Source: Nocardia acidivorans NBRC 108247
Lineage (GTDB): Bacteria > Actinomycetota > Actinomycetes > Mycobacteriales > Mycobacteriaceae
Reading direction: 5' to 3'
Length of the DNA: 64,000 nucleotides
NCBI RefSeq assembly: GCF_001625085.1
Contig: NZ_BDAW01000030.1
Span: 1-64,000, forward strand
Made by a program: the position numbers and the translations under genes. The notes beneath the pieces are model-generated. The model was not told the origin of the DNA. It saw nothing but the letters and a program-made list of their open reading frames with translations, and did not search any database. Below, one piece after another: positions 22,347 to 31,514 of the stretch. Position 1 is the stretch's first letter. Each line of letters starts with the position of its first letter.

Positions 22347-23821
22347 TGCTGCGCATCTCCGTCATCGGCACCGGCTACCTCGGCGCCACGCACGCCGCGG
22401 GTATGGCCGAACTCGGCTTCGAGGTGCTCGGCGTGGACAACAATCCGGCCAAGGCGGCCGCGCTCTCGGCGGGCCGGGTGCCCTTCCACGAGCCCGGACT
22501 GCCGGAATTGCTTGCCGGACATGTGCGGTCGGGCCGGTTGCGGTTCGGCACTTCGCTGGTGGCCGCCGCCCGCTTCGCCGATGTGCATTTCCTCTGTGTG
22601 GGGACCCCGCCCGGACCCCAGGGCGCGGCCGATCTCTCCCAGCTGTACGCCGCGCTGGAGGGTCTGGTGCCGCATCTGACCCGCAACTGTCTGATCGTCG
22701 GCAAGTCTACGGTGCCGGTCGGCACCGCCGAGGCGCTGACCACCCGCATCGCAGAGCTGGCCCCGCCCGGCATCTCGGTGGATCTGGCCTGGAATCCGGA
22801 GTTCCTGCGCGAGGGGCACGCGGTGCACGACACGCTGAGCCCCAATCGCCTGGTCTTCGGCGTCACCACCCCGGACGCCGAATGGGCGCTGCGCGAGGTC
22901 TACGCCACCCCGATCGCGGCGGGCTCCCCGGTGGTGATCACCAATCTGCCGACCGCGGAGTTGATCAAGGTCTCCGCGAATGCCTTTCTGGCGACCAAGA
23001 TCTCGTTCATCAATGCCATGGCCGAACTGTGCGAGCTCACCGGCGCGGATGTGACGCTGCTGGCGGACGCGCTCGGCCACGACGACCGGATCGGCCGCAA
23101 ATTCCTCGGTGCGGGACTGGGTTACGGCGGCGGCTGTCTGCCCAAGGATGTGCGCGCGCTCATCGCCCGCGCGGGTGAACTCGGGGCCGCCGAGACCGTG
23201 GACTTCCTGCGCGATATCGACACCATCAATCTGCGCCGCCGCGAGCGCGTGGTGCGCGAGACCCTGGATCTGTTGCACGCCAACGGTTCCCACCGGGTCG
23301 GCATTCTCGGCATTGCCTTCAAACCGCTCTCGGACGATGTGCGTGATTCGCCCGCGCTGGATGTGGCGATCCGGTTGCAGGCCGCCGGTGTACAGGTCAC
23401 CGCCTTCGATCCGGCGGCGACGGCCCCGGCGCGCGCGGTCGCCCCGCAGTTGATCTACGCCGCCACCGCCGCCGCGGCGCTGCACGAGGCCGATGTGGTG
23501 CTGCATCTGACCGAGTGGAGTGAGTTCAGGGATCTTGATCCCGCGTTCCTGCGCACGGTTGCGCGCGGGCGGACCCTGATCGATGCCCGCAATGCGCTGG
23601 ATCCGGAGCCGTGGCTGGCGGCGGGCTGGGATTTCCGGGCGCTCGGGCGGCTGGTCGAATCCCGGAATCCGGTGGAGCGTCCGGTATCCCGGACCTCGGC
23701 GCCGTCCGAGGCGCTGCGCCCGGGTCTGCTCCGGAACGTCCGACGGACTCCGGAAGCACCTGCCGCACTGACGGATTCGGCACTGAACCGGTTGCGCGCG
23801 CGGGTGCGCCGCTCGGCGTAG
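22346..23821 (+). CDS. UDP-glucose 6-dehydrogenase
   Basis: 491 residues. Oxidises UDP-glucose to UDP-glucuronate with two NAD+. Rossmann GTGYLG (8-13), GKSTVPVGT (119-127), AWNPEFLREGHA (148-159), Lys208, and catalytic Cys264 in GYGGGCLPKD. Residues after about 425 are a Pro/Arg/Ser-rich extension absent from typical family members (about 430-450). Start ATG at 22346 with AAGGAGG and a one-base overlap with the upstream stop. UDP- rather than GDP-sugar specificity is inferred from the neighbour. About 280 bases with no gene separate it from the next operon. Confidence 0.9.
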   Translation: MLRISVIGTGYLGATHAAGMAELGFEVLGVDNNPAKAAALSAGRVPFHEPGLPELLAGHVRSGRLRFGTSLVAAARFADVHFLCVGTPPGPQGAADLSQLYAALEGLVPHLTRNCLIVGKSTVPVGTAEALTTRIAELAPPGISVDLAWNPEFLREGHAVHDTLSPNRLVFGVTTPDAEWALREVYATPIAAGSPVVITNLPTAELIKVSANAFLATKISFINAMAELCELTGADVTLLADALGHDDRIGRKFLGAGLGYGGGCLPKDVRALIARAGELGAAETVDFLRDIDTINLRRRERVVRETLDLLHANGSHRVGILGIAFKPLSDDVRDSPALDVAIRLQAAGVQVTAFDPAATAPARAVAPQLIYAATAAAALHEADVVLHLTEWSEFRDLDPAFLRTVARGRTLIDARNALDPEPWLAAGWDFRALGRLVESRNPVERPVSRTSAPSEALRPGLLRNVRRTPEAPAALTDSALNRLRARVRRSA

Positions 23822-24101
23822 CCGCGGAATCCACCGGGTATGGCCGCCGAATTCTGCGGGTGCGGCCCCCGCGCGCCGGGCTCGATTCGGTCCGGCGTTC
23901 CGTTTATTCAGTGCGGTTTGTTATGAGCCATTGGCACGAACTGTCTGTCTTGCTACCGGGAGACGTGCGGTGCGGTGGCCACACCTCGAGCGCCGATATA
24001 TGCGGGAACCGCATGTAATCGGTGTTTGCCAATTCCCCCCAACCGGACCTACCGGCATGTAACTATGTGCCTGATTTACAGGACTCTGGTTAGGGGTACG
24101 C

Positions 24102-25052
24102 GTGACTGGGGTGGGGACACTGGCATCGCGGGTGATCGGTTCGATCGCCCTGCTGATGCTGGCCGTCGTCGCCCTGCGCGGCTATATCCCCGGCACCGGA
24201 GGGCCATCCACCCCGGGCACACCCTCGGCGGTGACCCTCGCACTCATGCCGGTATTGCTGCTGGTCTCGGTGGTGATCCTGGCGGCCGGCGTGATCAACA
24301 GCCAGCACCGCCTGCCGCTGTCCATGCCGGAGCCGGACCGCGAATCGGACCGCCGCGGCACCGGTCTGCCACGCCTGGGCCTGCTGATACTGATCGCACT
24401 GGCCGCGGTCACCCTGGTGCTCACCGCGGTACTGAGCATCTACCTGGTCGGCCCGGGCCGAAATGATCAATCGGAGCAGACCGTCACCACCGGGCCGCCC
24501 ACCACCTCGGTGACCGAACCGGTGGAGACCGTGACCCCGCCGCCGGAGTCGCTGCCCGATCCACCGCTCAGCGGCACCGTACTGGTGCTGGTGGCGGTCG
24601 GCGCGGTCGCGCTGGTTCTGGTCGCCATGACCGGTCTGGTGGTGGTCGCGGTCAGCTCCAGTCGCCGCCCCGAAACGAAAACCACTGGTGCGGAGCCCAA
24701 TACGCCGACCGAGGCGGTCTCGCTGGCCAAGGTCGCGGAGATGGGCCTGGCGGCCATGATCGCGCCCGGCCAGGATCCGCGCACCGCCATCATCGCCTGC
24801 TATGTCGCCATGGAGCGCGGTCTGGCGCAGGCGCGCGAGGTCGCGCCGCTGGCCTCGGACACCCCCTCGGAGGTGCTGGCCCGCGCCTTCGATCGAGGCT
24901 TCCTGCACGACGCCTCGGCGCGAGAGTTGGTGGCGCTCTTCGAGGAAGCCCGTTTCAGCCCGCACTCCATGCTGGAGTGGCAGCGCATGAGGGCCGAACA
25001 ACTACTGCGAATAGTGTTGGCGGACTTGCAGGGAGAGGCGGCGACGCCATGA
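24102..25052 (+). CDS. DUF4129-domain membrane protein
   Basis: 316 residues, GTG start. Four hydrophobic helices (about 10-27, 41-63, 88-110 and 160-185) with a Thr/Pro-rich extracytoplasmic stretch (about 116-152). A cytoplasmic C-terminal domain (about 205-316) carries the DUF4129 motif (acting as CYVAMERGLAQ...TPSEVLARAF). First gene of an operon typical of mycolic-acid bacteria: DUF4129, small membrane protein, MoxR, DUF58, small membrane protein. The stop overlaps the next ATG. In transglutaminase-DUF4129 systems these proteins accompany MoxR; their job is unknown. Confidence 0.8.
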   Translation: MTGVGTLASRVIGSIALLMLAVVALRGYIPGTGGPSTPGTPSAVTLALMPVLLLVSVVILAAGVINSQHRLPLSMPEPDRESDRRGTGLPRLGLLILIALAAVTLVLTAVLSIYLVGPGRNDQSEQTVTTGPPTTSVTEPVETVTPPPESLPDPPLSGTVLVLVAVGAVALVLVAMTGLVVVAVSSSRRPETKTTGAEPNTPTEAVSLAKVAEMGLAAMIAPGQDPRTAIIACYVAMERGLAQAREVAPLASDTPSEVLARAFDRGFLHDASARELVALFEEARFSPHSMLEWQRMRAEQLLRIVLADLQGEAATP

Positions 25053-25552
25053 ACCGGGTAGCGATCGTGGTGGTCGGGTTGATCCTGGCCGGCCTCTTCG
25101 AGCTGATCGCCTTGAACAATGAGCGCACCACCCTGCTGCCCATTGCGGGCATCCCGGTCGCCGGGGTGCTGGGGTTGCTGGTCTGGTCACTGCTGGACCG
25201 CGCCCGCCGGTACGAGCCCACCGGCCCGGCCGACAATGAGATCGACAATGGCCCGGCCGAGATGCTGATCCGCTGGCAGGCCCGCGCACAGCTGCTCGCC
25301 GATCGTGCCGAGGGCACCCGCGCGGAGTGGGATCGGCATCTGCGGCCGTTGCTCGCCAAGGAATTCGAGAGCAGTAGCGGCCATCGGATGGCCAAGAATC
25401 GGCGGGCCACCGAGGCCGCCGGGCAACTACTGTTCGGACCCGAACTGTGGCGCTGGGTGGATCCCGCGAATGCGGCGCTACGCGATCAGGTGAATCCGGC
25501 GCCGGGCCGACCGGCGCTGGACGAGATCCTGCGCCGCCTCCAGAACATGTGA
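25049..25552 (+). CDS. Small membrane protein of the MoxR cluster
   Basis: 167 residues from the ATG that overlaps the previous stop (ATGA). Two N-terminal hydrophobic helices (about 4-22 and 27-48, roughly LPIAGIPVAGVLGLLVW), then a charged soluble domain with RRYEPTGPADNEIDNGPAEM and a C-terminal helix. No recognised domain. It is conserved by position between DUF4129 and MoxR in related genomes, as I recall, suggesting a complex. Confidence 0.7.
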   Translation: MNRVAIVVVGLILAGLFELIALNNERTTLLPIAGIPVAGVLGLLVWSLLDRARRYEPTGPADNEIDNGPAEMLIRWQARAQLLADRAEGTRAEWDRHLRPLLAKEFESSSGHRMAKNRRATEAAGQLLFGPELWRWVDPANAALRDQVNPAPGRPALDEILRRLQNM

Positions 25553-25579
25553 ACAGGCTTCTGATATGCGAGTACTGAT

Positions 25580-26542
<963 letters not shown>

Positions 26543-26604
26543 GCCGCACATGAACCTCCAGCCGCCACCCGCCGTAGTACAGCCCCGGCCGCAGTCTCCG
26601 CCCG

Positions 26605-26692
26605 CCATCCCGGCATGCTTTCGGCCGGGATCCACACCGGCAGTGTGCGTATCGGGTTTGGTGGATCCGGGCCAAAAGCGCGCCGGGATGAC
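26605..26692. repeat. REP-like repeat copy B with inverted partner
   Basis: A forward copy (26605-26640; arms ATCCCGGC / GCCGGGAT around ATGCTTTCG, then CCACACCGG) faces an inverted diverged copy (26660-26692), 19 bases apart. The two together could fold as one long stem. They lie between moxR and the DUF58 gene; the rest of this 300-base gap (26543-26842) holds no gene. Confidence 0.85.
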
Positions 26693-26793
26693 GAGGCGGG
26701 GTTCCGCCGGGCGGGGCGACATCGGAGCGCGCCCCGGCCCGTCGGTGCGAGTCCCTGCCCCGTCATCCCGGCCGGTGCCAGTCCCAACCCCCA

Positions 26794-26830
26794 TCATCCC
26801 GGCATGTTCTCGGCCGGGATCCACACCGGC
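26794..26830. repeat. REP-like repeat copy C
   Basis: ATCCCGGC-ATGTTCTCG-GCCGGGAT arms followed by CCACACCGG, the same design as copies A and B. A lone half-site GTCATCCCGGC precedes it at 26762. It ends 12 bases before the GTG of the DUF58 gene. Confidence 0.8.
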
Positions 26831-26842
26831 GGGGAGGTATCG

Positions 26843-28117
26843 GTGAAGCATCGTGATCTGAGCGCCGCCACGGAGACCGAATTGCGTTGGCGGCCCGCAC
26901 CATTGGTATTCATGCTGGCGGCGGTGTCGGTGCCCGCTCTGGTGGCGGCGGTGATGCTCGGCCAGTGGCAGCTGGTGGTCTTCGCCGCGCCGATGCTCGG
27001 GGTGCTGGCCACCGCGCCCTTGCAGCAGTCGCGCACCAGGATCCAAGTGGATGGGGTCGGGGTGCTGCGCTGTTTCGAGACCGAGGAAGTCGTGCTGACC
27101 GCCGGCGCGTTCGTGGAGAGCGGACACGCACTGCTGCGCCTGCATTCCCAGCCCGTGCGCGGTATGGAGATGCGGGTGGAGGAGTCCTTCGACTCGGGGA
27201 CCTCCCCGGCCGGAATGCGGCTGGCCCTGTCCGCCTCGCGCTGGGGCAGGTATCCGGTGCCGGTGCGGGTGACCGCGTTGAGTCCGGCCGGGCTGGCGGT
27301 GGCCTCGGTGCAGCTGCCCGCCGGTCAGGTGTACGTGTACCCGATCACCGATCCGCAGCGAATGCGCCTGCCGCGCACCGAACTTCCCGAGCGTATCGGT
27401 TCGCACCTGACCCGCAGGCACGGTCCGGGCGTGGAGTTCGCCGATGTGCGCGCGTACGCGCCCGGTGATCAGCTGCGCACGGTGAACTGGGCGGTCAGCG
27501 CTCGGCGCGGGCGGTTGTTCGTTACCGAGCGCTTCACCAACCGCGCGGCGGATGTCGTTGTACTGGTGGACACTTCGATGCAGGCCCCCGGCCCGGCCTC
27601 GGATTCGCTGGAGCTGTCGGTGCGCGGCGCGGCCCAGGTGGCGCAGTCCGCGTTGCAGGCCGGTGACCGCACCGCCGTTGTCTGCCTGGGGAATTCGCCG
27701 CGCTGGCTGCGCCCCGATATCGGCCGCCGGCAGTTCTATCGCATTGTCGACACCGTGCTCGATGTGGGCGATGAGCATATCGCCATCTCGGGCTCGCTTG
27801 CCCCGCACGCGGGGGTGCCGATCGGCGCGGTGGTGGTGGCCTTCTCGACCCTGCTGGACACCCAATTCGCGCTGGCCCTGATCGATCTGCGCAAGCGCGG
27901 ACATGTCGTGGTGGTGGTGGACGTACTGCGCGGTCCGCCGTTCCGGGACGGGCTGGACTCCACGCTGGCGCGCATGTGGCAGTTGGAGCGCACCGCCATG
28001 TACCGCGATATGAGCACCGTCGGGGTGGATATCGTGCCGTGGCCGGAGGACACCCGGCTCGATCAGATCATGCGGTTGCTGCCGCAGCAGCGTCGCACCG
28101 TCCGGGTGCGCCGATGA
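26843..28117 (+). CDS. DUF58-domain protein
   Basis: 424 residues from the GTG at 26843 (GGGGAGG 5-9 bases upstream; frame open back to 26615 through the repeats, rejected as a start). Two N-terminal transmembrane helices (about 19-57) and a DUF58 von Willebrand-type core with the family block FADVRAYAPGDQLRTVNWAVSARRG (about residues 195-225). DUF58 proteins are substrates or partners of MoxR ATPases. The stop overlaps the next ATG. Confidence 0.9.
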   Translation: MKHRDLSAATETELRWRPAPLVFMLAAVSVPALVAAVMLGQWQLVVFAAPMLGVLATAPLQQSRTRIQVDGVGVLRCFETEEVVLTAGAFVESGHALLRLHSQPVRGMEMRVEESFDSGTSPAGMRLALSASRWGRYPVPVRVTALSPAGLAVASVQLPAGQVYVYPITDPQRMRLPRTELPERIGSHLTRRHGPGVEFADVRAYAPGDQLRTVNWAVSARRGRLFVTERFTNRAADVVVLVDTSMQAPGPASDSLELSVRGAAQVAQSALQAGDRTAVVCLGNSPRWLRPDIGRRQFYRIVDTVLDVGDEHIAISGSLAPHAGVPIGAVVVAFSTLLDTQFALALIDLRKRGHVVVVVDVLRGPPFRDGLDSTLARMWQLERTAMYRDMSTVGVDIVPWPEDTRLDQIMRLLPQQRRTVRVRR

Positions 28118-28545
28118 CCAGATTCCTCGCGGTGCTCGCCGGGCTGCTGCTCACGCTGGGGGTCGCCCTGGTGTTGCCCTGGGTGGCCGCACCCACTTTC
28201 GCGCTCGCCGTGGCGGGTTGGCGGTGGCGGGTGAGCGCGGTCGGCGCGGTACTGGTCGCACTGGCCGTGCTCGCCTGCACCGATACCGGCGCCCTGGTAG
28301 CCGGGGCCATCGGTGTGGTCGCCACCACCTACCTGCTCAATACCGCGACGGTCTCGGCGCCGGTGGGGGTGGTGCCCACCACCGTCCCCTCGGTGGCGGG
28401 CGCGCTGGTCTTCACGGTGGCCGCCGGAGTCGCGACACTGTTGCCCGCGGGGTTGTCCTGGATGCCGATCATCGCGCCGATCACGGTGATCCTGTTGTAC
28501 GCCCTGATCGTTCGAGGACTGGTGGACGAGCGGTCCGGCGGCTGA
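28114..28545 (+). CDS. Small membrane protein at the end of the MoxR operon
   Basis: 143 residues starting at an ATG that overlaps the previous stop. Almost entirely hydrophobic, with four or five helices separated by short loops and no recognised domain. Part of the DUF4129-MoxR-DUF58 operon by overlap and orientation. It may complete a membrane complex. Confidence 0.7.
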   Translation: MTRFLAVLAGLLLTLGVALVLPWVAAPTFALAVAGWRWRVSAVGAVLVALAVLACTDTGALVAGAIGVVATTYLLNTATVSAPVGVVPTTVPSVAGALVFTVAAGVATLLPAGLSWMPIIAPITVILLYALIVRGLVDERSGG

Positions 28546-28548
28546 CCG

Positions 28549-28896
28549 CTATTGCAGGGCCGGTGGCATCCGCGTCGGCTTGATGCGCCCGGCCTCGACC
28601 AGGGCGCGGAAGGCCGCGCCCTTGCGGTCGCATTCACCGACCACGCAGCGGCGATGCTGCTGCATGGTGCGGTGTGCCTCCTGCACGTCGAGTTGATGGT
28701 CCGGGGCGCCGTGCGACCAGGCCGAAGTGGACAGGATCGGATCGGCGGATGCGGTGTGCTCATTGCTGATTCGCTCGCGGATCCGATCCACCGAGAGTCT
28801 GTCCGGATCGCGATGCGGTTGATGCAGGCTCGCGACCGTGACGGCCATGATCGTGAGCATTGCCAGGGTGGCTGTGAACACCTGCCAGCCGGCCAT
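28549..28896 (-). CDS. Hypothetical protein with N-terminal membrane anchor
   Basis: 115 residues. One helix at about 4-23 and then a polar, His/Arg-rich part with two cysteines in RRCVVGECDRKGAAFRALVEAGRIKP. ATG with AAGG nine bases upstream. It ends three bases from the convergent operon end. No family is recognised. The Cys-X4-Cys might form a disulphide outside the membrane. Confidence 0.55.
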   Translation of the reverse strand: MAGWQVFTATLAMLTIMAVTVASLHQPHRDPDRLSVDRIRERISNEHTASADPILSTSAWSHGAPDHQLDVQEAHRTMQQHRRCVVGECDRKGAAFRALVEAGRIKPTRMPPALQ

Positions 28897-29090
28897 TGGT
28901 TCACCTTCTCCATGTCTATCGGTTGTATCGGGGTGTATCAGGAGTAGTTCGCTAGATATTCACCATAAGACCGGAGCGGCTCATCGGGCCAGTACTTCGT
29001 AGGTCAGAAACAGCCGAATTTCGGCCTATAACAGCAACTTACCCGCTGGTTCCGACCCTGAGTACGCCGGGAGTTTGCGAAGATTTTCCT

Positions 29091-30128
29091 GTGACCGACG
29101 GCCAGGCGCAGTTGCGTTCCATAACCAGTGCGGCACTGCTGGTCGAATTCGCGTCCGGACGGGGGATAGCCACACCGGCCCTGCTGCGCGGCACCGGGAT
29201 TCGAGAGGGTGATCTGCTCGACTCCACCGCCGAGATCACCCTCGGTCAGGAACTGGCCCTCATGCGCAATGTGGTGGCCGGGGTCGGCGACGAACCGGGA
29301 ATGGGATTGATGGCCGGATTACTGTGCCATCCGCCCAGTTTGGGGGTGCTCGGCTTCGCGCTGATGAGCTGTCCGACCGTGCGCGATGCGGTGAGTCTGG
29401 CATTGCGCTACGCGGATCTGTCCTTCACCGTGGCCCGCCACCACCTGGTGATCGACGGATCGGATGTCTCAATTGTCCGGGACGACAGTGGAGTTCCGCG
29501 CGAGGTGCGCCGCTTCGCGGTGGAGCGCGATGTGGCGGCCATCTGGACGATCCAGCAGGATGTGCTGCCCATGCGTCCACCCATCACCAGGGTGGCGGTG
29601 GCCTTTCCGCCGCATCCGGTCTACGAGATGTTCGGGGCCATGCTGGGGGTGGACGAGGTGATCTTCAATGCCGCCCGCTCGGTGGTGACCGGTCCCGCAG
29701 ATATCCAGAGTCTGCAACTGCCGCAATCGAATTCGGCGACCGCGCGCTTCTACGAACAGCAGTGCGCCGATCTCATGCAGCGTCGGCGCAGCCGGGTCGG
29801 GATCAGCGGCCGGGTGCGGCAGTTGCTCATCAGCCGCGGCGGTATAGCCGACCAATCACGCATAGCGGCCGAGCTGGACCTCAGTGTGCGCACCCTGCGC
29901 CGTCGCCTCGCCGATGAGGGCACCACCTTCCGTGAGCTCACCACCGAGACCATCGGCATGCTGGCCGAGGAGTTGCTCATTACCGGAATGACGGTGGAGC
30001 AGGCCGCGGTTCGGCTCGGCTACGCCAGCGTCTCGGCCTTCACCTCGGCCTTCCGCGCCTGGAAGGGACAGTCGCCCGGACAGTTCGCACGGGAGAACCG
30101 CGGCCGGGTCTCGATTCGGGTGAGCTGA
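29091..30128 (+). CDS. AraC-family transcriptional regulator (arabinose-binding-like N-domain)
   Basis: 345 residues. Residues about 1-230 form the PF12625-type ligand domain (MGLMAGLLCHPPSLGVLGFALMSC is characteristic). Residues about 240-340 hold two helix-turn-helix motifs, with SRIAAELDLSVRTLRRRLADEGTTF and YASVSAFTSAFRAWKGQSPGQFAR. GTG start, no clear binding site; likely leaderless. It is the last gene before the steroid block and is divergent from nothing obvious. Members of this class often sense hydrophobic acids; its target here is unknown. Confidence 0.85.
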   Translation: MTDGQAQLRSITSAALLVEFASGRGIATPALLRGTGIREGDLLDSTAEITLGQELALMRNVVAGVGDEPGMGLMAGLLCHPPSLGVLGFALMSCPTVRDAVSLALRYADLSFTVARHHLVIDGSDVSIVRDDSGVPREVRRFAVERDVAAIWTIQQDVLPMRPPITRVAVAFPPHPVYEMFGAMLGVDEVIFNAARSVVTGPADIQSLQLPQSNSATARFYEQQCADLMQRRRSRVGISGRVRQLLISRGGIADQSRIAAELDLSVRTLRRRLADEGTTFRELTTETIGMLAEELLITGMTVEQAAVRLGYASVSAFTSAFRAWKGQSPGQFARENRGRVSIRVS

Positions 30129-30228
30129 ACGCAATCGGGGGAACGTCGCCATCGGGCCCGCGAAAGCAATCGGGCGATTGAAAAATTCCGATTGCCCGGA
30201 AACGTTACGGTGACCGAAAACAGAACGA

Positions 30229-30253
30229 GCCGCGACCGGAAATCGGTCGCGGC
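30229..30253. terminator. Hairpin between AraC gene and hsd4B-like gene
   Basis: GCCGCGACCG / CGGTCGCGGC perfect 10-bp arms around GAAAT. It lies between two convergent genes and can serve both. Confidence 0.75.
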
Positions 30254-30271
30254 CCAGTTGTTTCGGGTGCT

Positions 30272-31135
30272 TTACGCGGTGTGGGTCAGCACCACATCGG
30301 CCAGCACCGGTGCGTCATCGCGTTCGACCACCGTTGCGGCGATGAGGAGTTCGCCCTCGCTCTGCCAGATACGGGTGCGCAGCGTCTCGCCCGGGTAGAG
30401 AACTCCGGCGAATCGGGCGCGGAATCCGGTGACGCGCGCGGCATCCGAGCCGAGCACCGCATCGGTGGCCGTCTTCAGCACCAGACCGTAGGTGCACAGG
30501 CCGTGCAGAATCGGGTTGGGGAATCCGGCATTACGGGCGAATTCCGGGTCCGAGTGCAGCGGATTGCGGTCACCGCACATGCGATACAGCAGCGCCTGCT
30601 GCGGCAGGGTCCGGGTCAGCACATCGAAATCCGGTGCGCGATCGGGCAGTTCGGTCTTGGCGGACTGGCCGCGATCGCCGCCGAAACCACCCTCGCCCTT
30701 GGCGAAGATGGAAGAGCGCGCGGTCCACAGCAATTCGCCATCGGAGCTGGTGGCGGTGTGTTCCTGCCAGATCACCGCGGCCGAGCCCTTATCCCAGATC
30801 TCGCTGATCCGGCGCTCGAAAACCGCCTTGCCCGAGGCCGGAATCGGCCGGTGCACCACGATCTCCTGGCTGCCGTGAACCACCTTCGCGAGGTCGATGT
30901 CAACACCCGGGAACTGCACCTTGGGCGGCTCGGTCTCATGGAAGAACGGTGCGACCGTAGCGAAAGAGGGCAGAACTTGCGGATTGCGGTCATCCACATA
31001 GCGCAGCTCGGCGGGCTCGGTCCAGCGCGCACCCGCACCCAGCGCCAGGTTGTACAGCTGCACATCCGACGGCGTCCAACTGAAGTCGACGGACGGAAGC
31101 TGTGCGCCGAGCGCGATATTCGGATCGATGGGCAT
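30272..31135 (-). CDS. hsd4B: Steroid enoyl-CoA hydratase (Hsd4B/ChsH3-like, MaoC double hot-dog)
   Basis: 287 residues, ATG at 31135 with GAGGAG seven bases upstream. N-terminal hot-dog without a catalytic motif, and a C-terminal hot-dog with the hydratase-2 motif GDRNPLHSDPEFARNAGF (Asp-x-Asn-Pro-Leu-His). The M. tuberculosis counterpart Rv3538 lies beside kstD, as here, and hydrates the side-chain enoyl-CoA in earlier beta-oxidation cycles. The gene is on the same strand as kstD but 379 bases downstream, with palindromic repeats and a hairpin in between, so a separate transcript is possible. Confidence 0.85.
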   Translation of the reverse strand: MPIDPNIALGAQLPSVDFSWTPSDVQLYNLALGAGARWTEPAELRYVDDRNPQVLPSFATVAPFFHETEPPKVQFPGVDIDLAKVVHGSQEIVVHRPIPASGKAVFERRISEIWDKGSAAVIWQEHTATSSDGELLWTARSSIFAKGEGGFGGDRGQSAKTELPDRAPDFDVLTRTLPQQALLYRMCGDRNPLHSDPEFARNAGFPNPILHGLCTYGLVLKTATDAVLGSDAARVTGFRARFAGVLYPGETLRTRIWQSEGELLIAATVVERDDAPVLADVVLTHTA

Positions 31136-31256
31136 GAAGTTCTCCTCGTGAATCGGTGGGCGGTCACCCAGGGACCCACTCGGGTCCGATCCTGCGGCGC
31201 TCGGCTCCCGCAAGCAAGCAACGCGCCCGCTCGCCGGGATTCTCACCGGCCTTCGT

Positions 31257-31341
31257 CGGCCCGGCCTGCTTTTTGGCCGGGTTCCACCGTGGTTGATCGG
31301 CCGCCGGTGTGGATCCCGGCCGAAACGCGCCGGGATGACGG
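31257..31341. repeat. REP-like repeat copy D with inverted partner
   Basis: A diverged forward copy (31257-31290, GGCCTGCTTTTTGGCCGGG core) faces a well-conserved inverted copy (31304-31341; CCGGTGTGGATCCCGGCCG ... CGCCGGGATGACGG), 13 bases apart. The forward-inverted order is the same as in copy B/B'. This sits in the 379-base gap between hsd4B and kstD (31136-31514), where I see no gene. Confidence 0.85.
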
Positions 31342-31447
31342 GTGGTTCGGGCGGGATGGCGGGGCCGGTACCGCCGGGGTCTGAAGTTATGGTGCCGGAC
31401 CGCCGACGCCGGGCAGGGGGTTCCGGTGGCGGCGGTCCGGCCGGGGT

Positions 31448-31491
31448 GGGTTGGGCGTGAATCCGACGTGACCCGGACTCGCGCCCAACCC
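31448..31491. terminator. Hairpin after kstD
   Basis: GGGTTGGGCG / CGCCCAACCC perfect arms around a 24-base loop that contains a smaller nested TCCG-CGGA pair. It lies 24 bases beyond the kstD stop. Confidence 0.55.
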
Positions 31492-31514
31492 GTCCTGAAC
31501 CGGGTTGGGACGGT

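Noticed and set aside
23822..24101. A possible tRNA or small RNA gene in the gap before the DUF4129 gene
   Set aside because: No cloverleaf, conserved TTCGA loop or strong hairpin could be found by eye.
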